Numbered from the stretch's first letter, positions 16,918 to 26,660 are shown. The stretch: DNA of 64,000 nucleotides from Candidatus Pullichristensenella avicola (GCA_018711655.1 DVIA01000039.1:22447-86446); one strand, 5' to 3'. Numbers and translations: made by a program. The notes: generated by a model not told the origin, from the letters alone.

Positions 16918-17259
16918 ATGCGCAGAGCGGACAGATGGGTGCTCATTGCGGCGACGGCGGCTTTCGCGCTTCTGTGCGTGTGGACGCATCGCGGCCAGTT
17001 TCGCGCCGCGGAACGGGTTCTGCCCATCGCCACGGTCGAAAACGCGCCGATCGAGCGCGGCGGTTACCTGATCAATATCAACGTCGCCGACGCGGAGGCG
17101 TTTGAAACGCTGCCGGGCATCGGCGAGGTGCTGGCCGAGCGCATTCTCGATTATCGCGCCGAAAACGGGCCGTTCCCCTCCGTGGAGGCGCTCGACGCCG
17201 TCGAAGGGATCGGCGAGGGAAAACTGGAGGATATACGGCCGTTCATTACGGCGGAATAG
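16918..17259 (+). CDS. ComEA-like helix-hairpin-helix DNA-binding protein
   Basis: The product is about 113 residues. One N-terminal membrane anchor (WVLIAATAAFALLCVW) is followed by a short linker and a C-terminal domain with two helix-hairpin-helix motifs (NINVADAEAFETLPGIGEVLA and VEALDAVEGIGEGKLEDI). This is the ComEA architecture, in which a surface-anchored protein binds incoming DNA, but it lacks the SLBB domain of full-length ComEA. A poly-G ribosome-binding site precedes the ATG at 16918; an ATG at 16912 is an alternative. No other competence genes adjoin, though comF lies at 34 kb. Confidence 0.85.
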   Translation: MRRADRWVLIAATAAFALLCVWTHRGQFRAAERVLPIATVENAPIERGGYLININVADAEAFETLPGIGEVLAERILDYRAENGPFPSVEALDAVEGIGEGKLEDIRPFITAE

Positions 17260-17312
17260 CGCTCCTTTGAGGGGACGCGCTTGTCCGCCGCTTTTTTTAT
17301 GGCGAAAACGCG

Positions 17313-18131
17313 TCAGACGCCAAAGAGCTGCACCCAGTGGAGGATGCCGTCGGCCAGGAAGGCGCAAACGCCGATGCGCGAGTATCCCGCGCGCAGGATG
17401 TTGTCCCGGTGGCCCTGGGAACTCATCCATGCAGCCATGACGCGATCGACGCTGTCGTGGCCGCGGGCGATGTTTTCGCCGCTGGCGGCGTCGGAAACCG
17501 TGGACCAGTTGCTGCCGTCCGGCCGCGTATGGCTGAACTGTCCGGCGATCTCCCGGGCGCGAACGGCGGCGGCGCGCGTAAGTTCGGCATCGACCGCCAA
17601 CGCGCTCAGGCCGCGCGCGGCGCGCTCCTGATTCACCTGGCGGACGACCTCCTCGGCAAGCGCGGGTCGTTCCTGGCCGGAGGACTGCGTCGGCGCGGGG
17701 GCGGGCGAAGAGGGCTGCGGGCGCGCGGTTTGCGTGGGGCTTTTTGTGGGCGCGGGGGTCGAACTGGGCTGCGGGCGCGGCGTTTGGGCGGCTTCTTCGG
17801 TCGGCGCGGGGGTCGCCGAAACGGCGCTTTCCACCTCCGCGCGGGCGCAGCCGTGCGCGCAGCGCAGTTGGACCGCGTAGCGCCCCGCCGCCTGCGTATA
17901 GCCCGCAGGCACGCGGAAGCATCCGTCCGCGCCGCTCACACAGGCGGCCAGGATGGGCCAATCCTCGCGGTAGACGGTCAGGGCAGCCTGCGCGCAGTTG
18001 CAGGCCGTCCAGGATGCGACAAGACCGCCATCCTCCATCCGCGCCCACAGCGATGGGGCGGCCAACGCCCCCGGCGCGCACAGGGCCAGACAAAGCAAGG
18101 CAATCAGCAGAAGAACCAGCGTGCGTTTCAT
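17313..18131 (-). CDS. Secreted CAP (SCP/PR1) domain protein
   Basis: The product has 272 residues. A signal peptide (LVLLLIALLCLALCAPGALA) is followed by a beta-rich N-terminal domain with paired Cys, a Pro/Thr/Ser-rich linker built from near-repeats (TPRPQPSS, APTKSPTQTARPQPSS), and a C-terminal CAP domain with VVRQVNQERAARGL, the His in FSHTRPDG, GENIARG and the His in QGHRDNIL. This matches YkwD-type extracellular proteins of spore formers. The role is probably at the cell surface or spore. The ATG at 18131 is preceded by AAAGGAG. Confidence 0.9.
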   Translation of the reverse strand: MKRTLVLLLIALLCLALCAPGALAAPSLWARMEDGGLVASWTACNCAQAALTVYREDWPILAACVSGADGCFRVPAGYTQAAGRYAVQLRCAHGCARAEVESAVSATPAPTEEAAQTPRPQPSSTPAPTKSPTQTARPQPSSPAPAPTQSSGQERPALAEEVVRQVNQERAARGLSALAVDAELTRAAAVRAREIAGQFSHTRPDGSNWSTVSDAASGENIARGHDSVDRVMAAWMSSQGHRDNILRAGYSRIGVCAFLADGILHWVQLFGV

Positions 18132-18662
18132 GCGTTTTACAACTCCTTTGTCATCAAATTGAAATATATTTCGACTGAATTGTAACAAATTGGGCAATAA
18201 ATGTCAATCAATATTGTACAAATTCCATAAACTTCCAGTCGTTCCAGAGATTGCCAGCGCCCGCAGGAAACCCCGTGGCACGATGGCAGGCCCTGTTTGC
18301 GGGGCGGCGCAACGCGCGGCAGACCGCCGGGGCGGAGACGGAAAAGAAACGCGTTGTTTTCCGCGCGTGCCGCGGGGGCCGGAAACTCCACGGGAGCGCG
18401 GAAGGAAGCGGTCGCCTGTTTTGGGAACGTTTTCGAAAAATCTTTGGGGGAATTGCATGTATTTACATATACACAATTTAAAATCAATATAAAATTTTCG
18501 CGGGGGGGGGTAGAATAATGGAAACATTGAGCAATGAAGGGGGGCGCTCGAAGAGTCCGCTTGCGGGCAGGAGGCGCGGTTTGAACGGCCGGGACCGACG
18601 CGACCGTTTTCCTCAGACGGCCGGATTCCAAGCGACGGGATACTACGACAGGAGGAAATATC
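18132..18662. other. Intergenic region, AT-rich promoter patch
   Basis: About 530 bases between divergent genes, with no gene visible. Two AT-rich patches, 18140-18240 and 18455-18505, are likely promoter regions for the CAP gene (minus) and the peptidoglycan-binding protein (plus). The middle is GC-rich and featureless, and a run of nine G follows at 18502. Confidence 0.5.
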
Positions 18663-20030
18663 GTGAAAAAGGCAATCCGTTGTATTTGCGTTCTGTTGAC
18701 ATTCGCATTGCTGGCAGGCGGCGCCGCGTATGCCGAGGTCACCTGGGAGACCGTTGTGCCAACGACCAGCGCCGGTATGACGCTGGGAGGCGTCTGCACA
18801 TCTAAAAGCTCCCTTTTTCCGGGGGAGGTTTTTCCGGAAGCACTTGGCGATTTGCAGGGAGTGCAGATGTGGTCCTTTGGCGCGGTTGATGGAAACTCCT
18901 ATTTCTACATCGCGTGCAACGTGTTAAATGAAAGCAACGCAACTCTGCAAAACAGCACCGGCAGCGAAGAGGACTTCGACGTGCGCGTGACCGATGAAAG
19001 CGGCGAAGAACACCTGTTCTACGGGCACTGGCGAGACCAGGACACGCAGGTACAGTTCTTTGACAGCGAGGAGGCTTTCGACACCATCGTGGAATACGGC
19101 GACCGCAGCAGGGAGAACTGCGGCGAAGTGCTCGCGCTGCTTTTGACGGATCAGGTGCTGGAGTTTGACGTTGAAGCCAGGAACGGCGCCTGGGGCGTGC
19201 GCTTCACCGCCGATATGGCGGGCTTTTCCGACGCTTACCACACGGCCTTTGGCGATTCCGCGACGGAGGAACCGGCGGCCGGGGAAACCGCGGATGCAGA
19301 AACGGCGGAGGCCTCCCAGTGGACGTTGGGCCAGTATAGCGACGCGTTTGGAGACCCCATTGAAGGTTCCTACGTTATCACCAACGTCCAGCATTTTGAG
19401 GGCACGTTCAGCAATACCGCCGCTTACAATTCTCCCCTTTGGGCGGAGGCGCTGATGGATGAATACGGCTTCAGCTTCTGGTTCTATCAGTATCAGAACA
19501 CGGACATGCTGTACCGCAACGTCTATTCCCGTTACGACGAGACCTATACCGTCAGCATCAAGGACGAAAACGGCGACGAGCACGTCTTCTACGGCTTCAT
19601 GTTTGTAAACGACCCCTATCTCAGAGTTGTGGACGACAGGAGCGTGTATGACCGCATTTACAGCCTGGATGACCTCAACGAGGATGATTACGACGAGGTT
19701 CTCGCCCTTTTCCTGCAGGATCAGGTTCTGAAAGTCTCCATCATCGCCGAGGAGGGCGCGGACAGCTTCAACTTCACTGTGGATACGCACGGCTTTGCCG
19801 AGGCCTACGCAAGCACGATCAGCCCGCTGAAGGAGTATACCGGCAAAGAGACCGTCAAGAGCGTTCAGACCGCGCTCAACGCGGCCGGCTACGAATGCGG
19901 CACGCCCGACGGCATCGCGGGAAAGAACACCGGGGCGGCGATCACGGAGTATCAAACGGATAACGGCCTGACCGTCACCGGCACCGTCACCCACGAACTG
20001 CTGATTTCCCTGGGGTTGATCGGCGGCTGA
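18663..20030 (+). CDS. Secreted protein with duplicated domain and peptidoglycan-binding domain
   Basis: The product has 455 residues from a GTG preceded by AGGAGG. A signal peptide ends at GGAAYA. Two homologous halves of about 170 residues follow: the first has ESGEEHLFYGHW..DQDTQVQFFD..LLLTDQVLEF, the second ENGDEHVFYGFM..NDPYLRVVDD..LFLQDQVLKV, each ending AGFSDAYHT or HGFAEAYAS. A C-terminal type 1 peptidoglycan-binding domain follows (VQTALNAAGYECGTPDGIAGKNTGAAI). I do not recognise the repeated domain. The protein probably docks on the cell wall. The regular duplication suggests a ligand-binding or structural role. Confidence 0.85.
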   Translation: MKKAIRCICVLLTFALLAGGAAYAEVTWETVVPTTSAGMTLGGVCTSKSSLFPGEVFPEALGDLQGVQMWSFGAVDGNSYFYIACNVLNESNATLQNSTGSEEDFDVRVTDESGEEHLFYGHWRDQDTQVQFFDSEEAFDTIVEYGDRSRENCGEVLALLLTDQVLEFDVEARNGAWGVRFTADMAGFSDAYHTAFGDSATEEPAAGETADAETAEASQWTLGQYSDAFGDPIEGSYVITNVQHFEGTFSNTAAYNSPLWAEALMDEYGFSFWFYQYQNTDMLYRNVYSRYDETYTVSIKDENGDEHVFYGFMFVNDPYLRVVDDRSVYDRIYSLDDLNEDDYDEVLALFLQDQVLKVSIIAEEGADSFNFTVDTHGFAEAYASTISPLKEYTGKETVKSVQTALNAAGYECGTPDGIAGKNTGAAITEYQTDNGLTVTGTVTHELLISLGLIGG

Positions 20031-20130
20031 GCGGCCGCGGGGCGCGCGGAAACGCGCGCGTTCCGGCGCAGAAAACCGCGCCTGTGGAAAAAGCGCGGAA
20101 TGCCCGCGCCGCCGCCCCTTTTCAGCAAAC

Positions 20131-20279
20131 GGCGTTTGCGCGCGTTCGGACGGGGGGACGTAGACCATTTGAACCAGGTCGCGCAGGAGGCGTTTTCGCG
20201 CGCGCTCGGACGAGGGGCGCCTCGCGTCGGACTTCCTGCGTGCAGACCTTGGCGTTTTCGCGCGCGCTCGGGCAAGGGG
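20131..20279. repeat. Short CRISPR-like repeat locus (three repeats, about 60-bp unit)
   Basis: Three copies of a 27-29-base sequence (GGCGTTTTCGCGCGCGCTCG and a purine-rich end) start at 20131, 20189 and 20251. The last two are near-identical and exactly 62 bases apart; the first is diverged. The 31-33-base intervals between them are unrelated. The unit length matches the CRISPR array at 28.8 kb but the sequence does not. No protein-coding reading fits. Confidence 0.5.
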
Positions 20280-20793
20280 CGTTGTCCCCGGCTGAAAGGC
20301 GTCTGCCGCGCCGCGCGCGTTCCGGACAGGGCCGCCCATTTTCGGGCGGTCCTTTTCGCGCCCTCAAAGGGCCGCGAGCGGAGTGGAATCCGGGCTTGAC
20401 AAGCCCGGAAGATGGCGTTACCATGGCAAAGGACGCATGCGCGAAACGCTCCGTTCCGCCGGAGAGCCCGCGTCGGCCGGCGCTCTCCCGGGCGCAATTC
20501 TGCCGGCTTTGAATGTTCGCGGTCGGGACGGCCTGCCCGCGCCAAAGGTTGGGCCGCGGCGTTTGCCCACGGGTGCGCGCGGACAGGCGGTACAAAAGAT
20601 CGCCCGACGCAGGGCGGGAAAGCGCGCGGGCGAGAATGAGGACGATACCTGCGCGGCGGGCGCGAAGGCTTTTCGCCCGGCGCGGCGTCGCTTCGCCGTC
20701 GGCGGCTGCGGAAGCGCGGCGGCAGGCCCGCTTTCCGAACGAACCCACCCGTCCGCAGAGGCGGGAAAGACAATGCAAATGCGGGAGAAGAAC
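20280..20793. other. GC-rich stretch without a clear gene
   Basis: Continuous with the start of the next gene in one frame, but the translation here (Arg/Ala/Pro-rich, no conserved pattern) is not convincing. I treat it as non-coding. Confidence 0.5.
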
Positions 20794-21822
20794 ATGCTGG
20801 AGATTCTTCTGGAGGAACGCGCGCGCCATCCCGGCGCGGAGGCGCGCGATTACTGCAAACTGCTGTATCAGAGCGAATTTGGCGGCGGCCACATGGCCTG
20901 TGAGCCATCGGAAGCGCTCGAGCGGCTGCGCGGGGAGATCGCAGCCTGCGGCGCGGGGGCGGACGCTCCCTTTGCGCGCGTGGGCGGCGGTTTGCTGCGG
21001 CTGAACCTGCGCGCCCTGCCCGCGCTGCGCTTGCGGCCGGAAACGGTCTGCGGCCTGTTTTCCTGCGCCTGCGCGCCGCGGGGCAGCGTTGCGGGGCTGG
21101 AGGAAAAGCTGGAAATCCTGCGCGCGAACGCCGCGCGTCTGGGCCTGGACGAAGCTCTGCTGGCGGCGGAGATCGACGCCTGGCGCGCGGCGGGGTACCC
21201 GGCCATATCGCATTCGCCGGCCTATCGCGCGCTCTATCATCCCGCCTATCGCCTCGTTCCCGCGGCGGCGGAGCGTTTCCTGGCCCTGTTTCAGGCGGTG
21301 GACGAACTTGTTAAGGGCAAGGGCGGCGCGCGCGTGGCCATCGACGGCAACAGCGGCGCGGGAAAATCCACGCTGGGCGCGCTGCTGGCGGCGGCGTACG
21401 GGGGAAATCTCTATCATATGGACGACTTTTTTCTGCCGGCGGAACGCAAAACGCCCGCGCGCCTTGCCGAGCCGGGCGGAAACGTGGACTGGGAGCGCTT
21501 CCGTGGCGAGGTACTCTCGCGCCTGGGAACGGCGTTTTCCTACCGCCCCTGGCGTTGCCGCGAGGGCAGGCTGGCCGCGCCGGTCGCGGTTTGGCCGCGC
21601 GCGGTGGAGATCGTCGAGGGCGTGTACAGCCTGCACCCTGCCCTGCGCGACGCCTACGATCTGCGCGTGTTCCTCTCCATCGACGCGGCCGCGCAGGAAG
21701 AGCGCATCCGCCTGCGCAGCGGCGAGGCGATGCTGCGGCGCTTCCAAACGGAGTGGATCCCGCTGGAAAACGCCTATTTCAATGCCCTGAACATTCGGCA
21801 AAGCTGCCAATTGGTATACTAA
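20794..21822 (+). CDS. Uridine-kinase-like P-loop protein with extra N-terminal domain
   Basis: The product has 342 residues from the ATG at 20794, which has GGGAG six bases ahead; an ATG at 20773 is possible. The N-terminal 160 residues form an alpha-helical domain (YCKLLYQSEFGGGHM, VGGGLLRLNL) that I do not recognise. The C-terminal half is a nucleoside-kinase fold: Walker A IDGNSGAGKST, then YHMDDFF with the Asp typical of uridine and phosphoribulokinase families, and EGVYSLHPAL. It probably phosphorylates a nucleoside or a small sugar-like substrate, but the substrate is not established. It stands alone between non-coding stretches. Confidence 0.85.
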   Translation: MLEILLEERARHPGAEARDYCKLLYQSEFGGGHMACEPSEALERLRGEIAACGAGADAPFARVGGGLLRLNLRALPALRLRPETVCGLFSCACAPRGSVAGLEEKLEILRANAARLGLDEALLAAEIDAWRAAGYPAISHSPAYRALYHPAYRLVPAAAERFLALFQAVDELVKGKGGARVAIDGNSGAGKSTLGALLAAAYGGNLYHMDDFFLPAERKTPARLAEPGGNVDWERFRGEVLSRLGTAFSYRPWRCREGRLAAPVAVWPRAVEIVEGVYSLHPALRDAYDLRVFLSIDAAAQEERIRLRSGEAMLRRFQTEWIPLENAYFNALNIRQSCQLVY

Positions 21823-21939
21823 ACGCGGCGCACACGGCGGCGTTTGTGCGCGGCATGTAAAATCTCACCGCCGGCGCGCATGCGCGGCCTCCTCAACGCA
21901 TAAGCATCAACGAGCGAATGTGGTGGGGGAGGTTTTTTT

Positions 21940-23460
21940 ATGGCGATAAGCGTGCTCAGGCAAACGCTGGAGATCGAGGAACTGGTAGGCTCGCGGCAGG
22001 GACAGGCGCTGCTGCGCGCGGAGGCGATCGTGCCCGGCGCGGGCCGGGACGCGATTGAAACGCTGATGAGCGAGGCCAGCCTGGTCATCGGCCAGGTGGA
22101 CGTACAGGAGGGCCGCGTGGTGCTGGAGGGCACGGCGCACTGCCAGGCCGTGTACCGCCAGGGCGGCGAGGCGACGCTGCGCTCTCTGACGGCGCAGGCG
22201 CAGCTCAACCATGCTTTCGAACTGCCCGGCGCGGCGCGCGATATGCCCTGCCGCGTGGCGGGCGAGGTGGAACATGTAGAGGCGAAATATGAAAACGGCC
22301 ATATGGTGTTCCTGGTCAGCGTAGGGCTGAAACTGCAGTTGTGGCGCCTGGCGCCGACGGAGGTCGTCTCCGGCATCGAAGGCGCGGAAACGCTGCAAAC
22401 GGAGGAGGAAAGCGTCCGCTCGGTGCGCCTGGCGGCCGAGGCGGGCGTGGAAACGCTGGTGAGCGAAAGCGTCGATCTTCCCGCGGCCCTGGAGGCGCGC
22501 ACGGCGCTGATGGACTGGGCGACCGTGACCGTTGAGGGCGTGAGCGCGGACCTTGGCGGCGTAACGGTGCGCGGCAGAATTTATGTCGAGGCCCTCATCG
22601 GCAGCGCCGTGGCCGGCCGGCCCGTAGCGCTGATCAAGGTGCCGCTTACGTTCGAACGCCTGGTGGAAATGCCGGACTGGCTGTGCGAAAACGTCTACGC
22701 CACCGCGCGCGTCCAGCGCCTGGACACGCGCGTGGAGGAAAGCGAGGAGGACGAGGACGCACAGATGCGCATCGAGGCCGAAGTGGCCGTTTCGGTCAAG
22801 GCCATCGCCTCCAGCGAGGTTGCGGCGCTGGCAGACGCCTATACCACGCGCGGGCCGTCTTTGCAGGTTGAAACGCAGACGATCGAACCCTGCGTGGCCA
22901 TCGAGCGCGCGCAGGCTTCCGAGGCCTTTCATGGAACGCTGCTCCTGCCCGAAAACGCCCCCGGGGCGGGCACGGTGTTGGCCGTGCGCGTGCGGCCCGT
23001 GGTCGGCGGCTGGGGCGTGGACGCGGGCAGGACGACCATCGACGGCGTGCTGGAGGCGACGGTGCTCTACATGCCCGGCGGGTCCGACCGCGTGGCTTCG
23101 GCGCAAAGCGAAATGCCTTTTTCCGTGAGCGTACAGGGCGAATTGGACGATACCTCCTGGGTGACGGTCGAAGCCGCCTCCGCCGAGGCGAACGCCCTGA
23201 TGAGCGACCGGTTGGAACTGCGTTGCGTGCTCAACGTCGGCGCCGAAACGCGCGTGACGCGCCGCTATACCCTGCTCAGCGACGCGCAGGAGGGCGAGGA
23301 CGTGAAAAAACGGCCCGGCATCGTGCTGTTCTGGCCGTGCGACGGAGACGACGTGTGGTCGATCGGCAAGCGCTATAACGTCAGCGTCGAGGACGTTCGC
23401 GCGATGAACGGCGGCACGGATATCATCCGCCAGGGGCGGGCGCTGGTGCTGAAAATATAG
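21940..23460 (+). CDS. SipL-like SPOCS (DUF3794) and LysM protein
   Basis: The product has 506 residues with no signal peptide. Three SPOCS/DUF3794 beta-domains (around 30-130, 170-270 and 310-410) are recognisable by repeats such as QVDVQEGRVVLEGTAHCQAVY, GVTVRGRIYVEAL and RTTIDGVLEATVLY. A C-terminal LysM domain follows (VWSIGKRYNVSVEDVRAMNGG). This is the architecture of SipL, which binds the spore coat protein SpoIVA in Clostridioides. In this lineage it should act on the forespore surface in the mother cell. GGGGAGG precedes the ATG. Assignment is by domain order, not full identity. Confidence 0.88.
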   Translation: MAISVLRQTLEIEELVGSRQGQALLRAEAIVPGAGRDAIETLMSEASLVIGQVDVQEGRVVLEGTAHCQAVYRQGGEATLRSLTAQAQLNHAFELPGAARDMPCRVAGEVEHVEAKYENGHMVFLVSVGLKLQLWRLAPTEVVSGIEGAETLQTEEESVRSVRLAAEAGVETLVSESVDLPAALEARTALMDWATVTVEGVSADLGGVTVRGRIYVEALIGSAVAGRPVALIKVPLTFERLVEMPDWLCENVYATARVQRLDTRVEESEEDEDAQMRIEAEVAVSVKAIASSEVAALADAYTTRGPSLQVETQTIEPCVAIERAQASEAFHGTLLLPENAPGAGTVLAVRVRPVVGGWGVDAGRTTIDGVLEATVLYMPGGSDRVASAQSEMPFSVSVQGELDDTSWVTVEAASAEANALMSDRLELRCVLNVGAETRVTRRYTLLSDAQEGEDVKKRPGIVLFWPCDGDDVWSIGKRYNVSVEDVRAMNGGTDIIRQGRALVLKI

Positions 23461-23760
23461 AATGGTTTCGCGCGGGGCGGAAAAATCCGGATCGCGGCAG
23501 GGAAATGCGGCGAGGCGGAACGCCCCGCGCGGACGGCAGAGGCGCGGGGCAGGCTGCGGTTCGGCATGCCCCGCGCGGAGCGGGAAGGGCGTTTGGGGAT
23601 GGATCAAGCGAAATGCGCCAATGGAAAGCCCTGCGTGAAACGAAAACGCCGCGCCTTTTGCGTTGCCGCGGGGCGCAAAGACGCACGTCCGCGCCGCATG
23701 ATTCCGCCCGCATTGTGAGGGCGCAGTTTAATCTGCATATGCGCCGCGCGTGTTTTTTAC
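23461..23760. other. Intergenic region without a gene
   Basis: About 300 bases, very GC-rich, with several scattered GCCCCGCGCGGA words. No gene or clear terminator is visible. Confidence 0.5.
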
Positions 23761-23789
23761 TTGCGCCGTTCGGAAAAAGCGGTTACAAT
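23761..23789 (+). promoter_or_regulatory. Promoter of the first MATE gene
   Basis: TTGCGC and TACAAT are separated by 17 bases. The predicted transcript start near 23796 lies downstream of the earliest in-frame start codons, which decides in favour of the ATG at 23818. Confidence 0.65.
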
Positions 23790-23817
23790 GATGGGGATAC
23801 GGTTTGCAAAGGAAGAG

Positions 23818-25230
23818 ATGGATTTGCGATTCTCCCTGCGCGCGAAACTGCGCGAATACCGGCCGTTGACGGCGGCGCTTCTGGCCCTGTCCTGGCCGGT
23901 GATGCTGGAAAACGCCATGCAGACGCTGGTGCAGTATGTGGATACGGCCATGGTCGGCGCGCTGGGCGCGCAGGCCTCCGCCGCCGTGGGGCTGACCGGT
24001 TCGGTGACATGGCTGGTCAACGGTATTTTTTTCGCCGCCGGCGTCGGCGCGTTGGCGGTCATTTCGCGGGCGCTGGGCGCGAAGGACGGACGCACGGCCC
24101 GGGAAACGGCCGGACAGTCCGTGCTGATCGCCCTGGCCGCCGGCGCGGCGATGTGCGTTCTAACGCTGCTGGCGACGCCGGCGCTGCCGGGATGGCTCAA
24201 CGGCGAGGAGGAGATCCGCGCCGATGCCGCGGCATATTTCGGCATTATCTGCACGCCGATGCTCTTTCGCGCCGCTTCGATCGTTTTTGGTTCCGTACTG
24301 CGCGCGGCGGGAGACACGCGCACGCCCATGCTGGCGAACCTGGCGATGAACGCCCTCAACGTGGTGCTGAACTTTCTGCTGATTTACGCCACGCGCGAAA
24401 TGCGCCTGCTGGGATTGACCTTCACCGTGCCCGGCGCGGGCCTGGGCGTGCGTGGCGCGGCCATCGCCACGGCGATTTCCTATGTGCTCGGCGGCGTGCT
24501 CATCGCCCGCGCCATGTGGAAAAACCCCGCCGTTTCGCCGCGCGGAGGCATGATGCGGCCCAACGGCGCGGCGATGCGGAACTGCCTGCGCATCGCCGCG
24601 CCCGTGGCGCTGGCGCGCCTGACCACTTCGGCGGGGCATGTGGTATTCGCCGCGCTGGTGGCGACGCTGGGCACGGTCAGCCTGGCCGCGCATTCGATCG
24701 CTCTCACAGCCGAGCAGGCCTTTTACATTCCTGCGCTGGGCGTCAATACCGCCGCGGCCACGCTCACCGGCAACGCCCTGGGCGAAAAGGACGCCCGCAA
24801 ACTGGACATGGTCGGCCGCAGCACGATCGTCGTTACGCTCGTTCTGATGACCGTTACCGGAGGCCTGCTCTTTGCGTTCGCCCCGCAGGTGATGCGCATT
24901 TTTACGCCCGACGCGCTGGTGGCGGCGCAGGGCGTGTCGGTTTTGCGCCTGGTGGCGCTTTCCGAGCCGATTTTTGGCATCGCCATCGGCGTGGAGGGCA
25001 TGCTGCAGGGCGCGGGCGATACGGCGATTCCCTTTGTGATCACCACGGCGACCATGTGGCTGGTGCGCATCGCCGGCACGGTGCTGGTGCTGCGCCTTTT
25101 CCATCAGGGGTTGAACGCCGTGTGGACATGTATGGTGGCGGAGAACACCGTTCGCGGCGCGCTTTACCTTATCCGCTATCTGCGCGGGCGCTGGAAACCG
25201 GCGGATTTGCGCCCCAAAGCGGCGGCGTGA
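23818..25230 (+). CDS. MATE-family multidrug/Na+ exporter
   Basis: This 470-residue membrane protein has 12 hydrophobic helices in two halves. Typical segments include LSWPVMLENAMQTLVQYVDTAMVG in helix 1-2 and PVALARLTTSAGHVVF and AAHSIALTAEQAFYIP in the second half. MATE proteins export cationic drugs or metabolites in exchange for Na+ or H+. I use the ATG at 23818, preceded by GGAAGAG, because the promoter overlaps earlier starts. The downstream MATE gene runs the other way and is a different branch of the family. Confidence 0.93.
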   Translation: MDLRFSLRAKLREYRPLTAALLALSWPVMLENAMQTLVQYVDTAMVGALGAQASAAVGLTGSVTWLVNGIFFAAGVGALAVISRALGAKDGRTARETAGQSVLIALAAGAAMCVLTLLATPALPGWLNGEEEIRADAAAYFGIICTPMLFRAASIVFGSVLRAAGDTRTPMLANLAMNALNVVLNFLLIYATREMRLLGLTFTVPGAGLGVRGAAIATAISYVLGGVLIARAMWKNPAVSPRGGMMRPNGAAMRNCLRIAAPVALARLTTSAGHVVFAALVATLGTVSLAAHSIALTAEQAFYIPALGVNTAAATLTGNALGEKDARKLDMVGRSTIVVTLVLMTVTGGLLFAFAPQVMRIFTPDALVAAQGVSVLRLVALSEPIFGIAIGVEGMLQGAGDTAIPFVITTATMWLVRIAGTVLVLRLFHQGLNAVWTCMVAENTVRGALYLIRYLRGRWKPADLRPKAAA

Positions 25231-25276
25231 ACGGGCGCCAAAGCCCGGGGGCGCCTTTTGCGCGCGGCCGTAGGCG

Positions 25277-26629
25277 CTAAGTCCCGGCGGCCTTCGGCGC
25301 CTTGGAGGTTACGCAGCGCCGGTAAACCGCGATGGAGACAACGGCGGCGATCGCCTCGGAAATCCAGAAGGCGTTCCAAACGCCGTAAACGCCGAAAAAG
25401 CGGCTGAGGACGTAGGCCACGGGAATGATGACCACCGTATAGCGGAACAGGGAAATGACCAGAGAAGGCGCGCCCATGCCCAGCCCTTCGAGCGCGCCCG
25501 AAGAGGCGACCGATATCGCCGAAACGATGAAGCCCGCGCTGATGATGCGCAGCGCCGTCGCGCCCGCCTCGATGGTCGCCGCCGCGTCGGCAAACAGGCC
25601 CATCAGCCATTCGGGGACGGCAAGGAAGAGGGCCGTGCCCGCCAGCATGATGACGGCGCACATCAGCAGCACAAGATCGTAAATGCGCTTGACGCGCGCG
25701 TGTTCGCCCGCGCCGTAGTTGTAGCCGATCAGGGGGCGCATGCCCTGCACGATGCCGTTGGCGGTGAGGTAGAGAAAGGTCTGCAATTTGTAATAGACGC
25801 CCAGCGCCAGAATGTAGGCCTCGCCAAAAGGCGCGAGGATGGCGTTCAGCGCGGAAACAAGGAAAGAGGGCAGGGCAAGGTTCAACGTCGCGGGAATGCC
25901 CACGGCATACAGGCGGCGCGTCATTTTGGCCTGGGGAATCAGGTATTTGCGGCGGATGCGCACGCGCAGCGGCCGCTTTTTGTAGGCGACCAGGTAGATC
26001 GCCAGCGAAAGCGTCTGGCCGATGCCCGTGGCCAGCGCCGCCCCTTCGATGCCCATTTGCGGGAAGGGACCGATGCCGTAGATCATCATCGGGTCCAGAA
26101 CGATGTTCGCCACGCAACCGCAGAGCATGGCGACCATCGTAAGGCGCATGCTGCCCACGGCCTGAAAGAGCTTTTCGTACAACATGCTAAAGGAAATGAC
26201 CGGCGCAAAGGCAAAGGCCACCGTGGCATAGCGTACGCCCAGATCGACGACGCTGGCCGAACTGGTGAACAGCGGCAAAAAACGGGGCATGAGGAAAATG
26301 CAGGCCCCGGCCAGGACCAGGCCGTGAATCAGCGACAGCGTCAGCCCCTGCGAGGCGGCGCGATCGGCGCGCTCCAGTTCGTTCGCGCCCAGGTGATAGG
26401 CGATCACCGCATTGACGCCGATGCCAAAGCCGATGGTGACGGCGTTGATGAGGTTCTGAATGGGAAACACCAGGGAAAGCGCGGTCATGGCCTCCTCGCT
26501 GATGCGGGCGACGAAGTAACTATCGACGATGTTGTAAAGCGAGTTGACCAGCATGGAGATCACCATCGGCAACGCCATGGAGATCAAAAGCGGGAATACG
26601 GGTCTTTCCTTCATGAAACGGTCGTCCAT
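25277..26629 (-). CDS. MATE-family exporter, MepA-like
   Basis: The product has 450 residues and 12 predicted helices. The N-terminal PLLISMALPMVISMLVNSLYNIVDSYFVARISEEAMTALSL and the central AVGIPATLNLALPS segment match the MepA/DinF-like MATE branch. It exports small organic cations. GGGAGG precedes the ATG at 26629. The roughly 110-base leader contains a hairpin followed by six U residues, so expression may be controlled by attenuation. It is not closely related to the convergent MATE gene. Confidence 0.93.
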   Translation of the reverse strand: MDDRFMKERPVFPLLISMALPMVISMLVNSLYNIVDSYFVARISEEAMTALSLVFPIQNLINAVTIGFGIGVNAVIAYHLGANELERADRAASQGLTLSLIHGLVLAGACIFLMPRFLPLFTSSASVVDLGVRYATVAFAFAPVISFSMLYEKLFQAVGSMRLTMVAMLCGCVANIVLDPMMIYGIGPFPQMGIEGAALATGIGQTLSLAIYLVAYKKRPLRVRIRRKYLIPQAKMTRRLYAVGIPATLNLALPSFLVSALNAILAPFGEAYILALGVYYKLQTFLYLTANGIVQGMRPLIGYNYGAGEHARVKRIYDLVLLMCAVIMLAGTALFLAVPEWLMGLFADAAATIEAGATALRIISAGFIVSAISVASSGALEGLGMGAPSLVISLFRYTVVIIPVAYVLSRFFGVYGVWNAFWISEAIAAVVSIAVYRRCVTSKAPKAAGT

Positions 26630-26660
26630 TGCTCAGCCTCCCATTTGTGCGTTCGCGCGC

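Noticed and set aside
20383..20793. Upstream extension of the uridine-kinase-like protein
   Set aside because: In frame but low-complexity Arg/Ala/Pro-rich; a good ribosome-binding site supports the later start at 20794.
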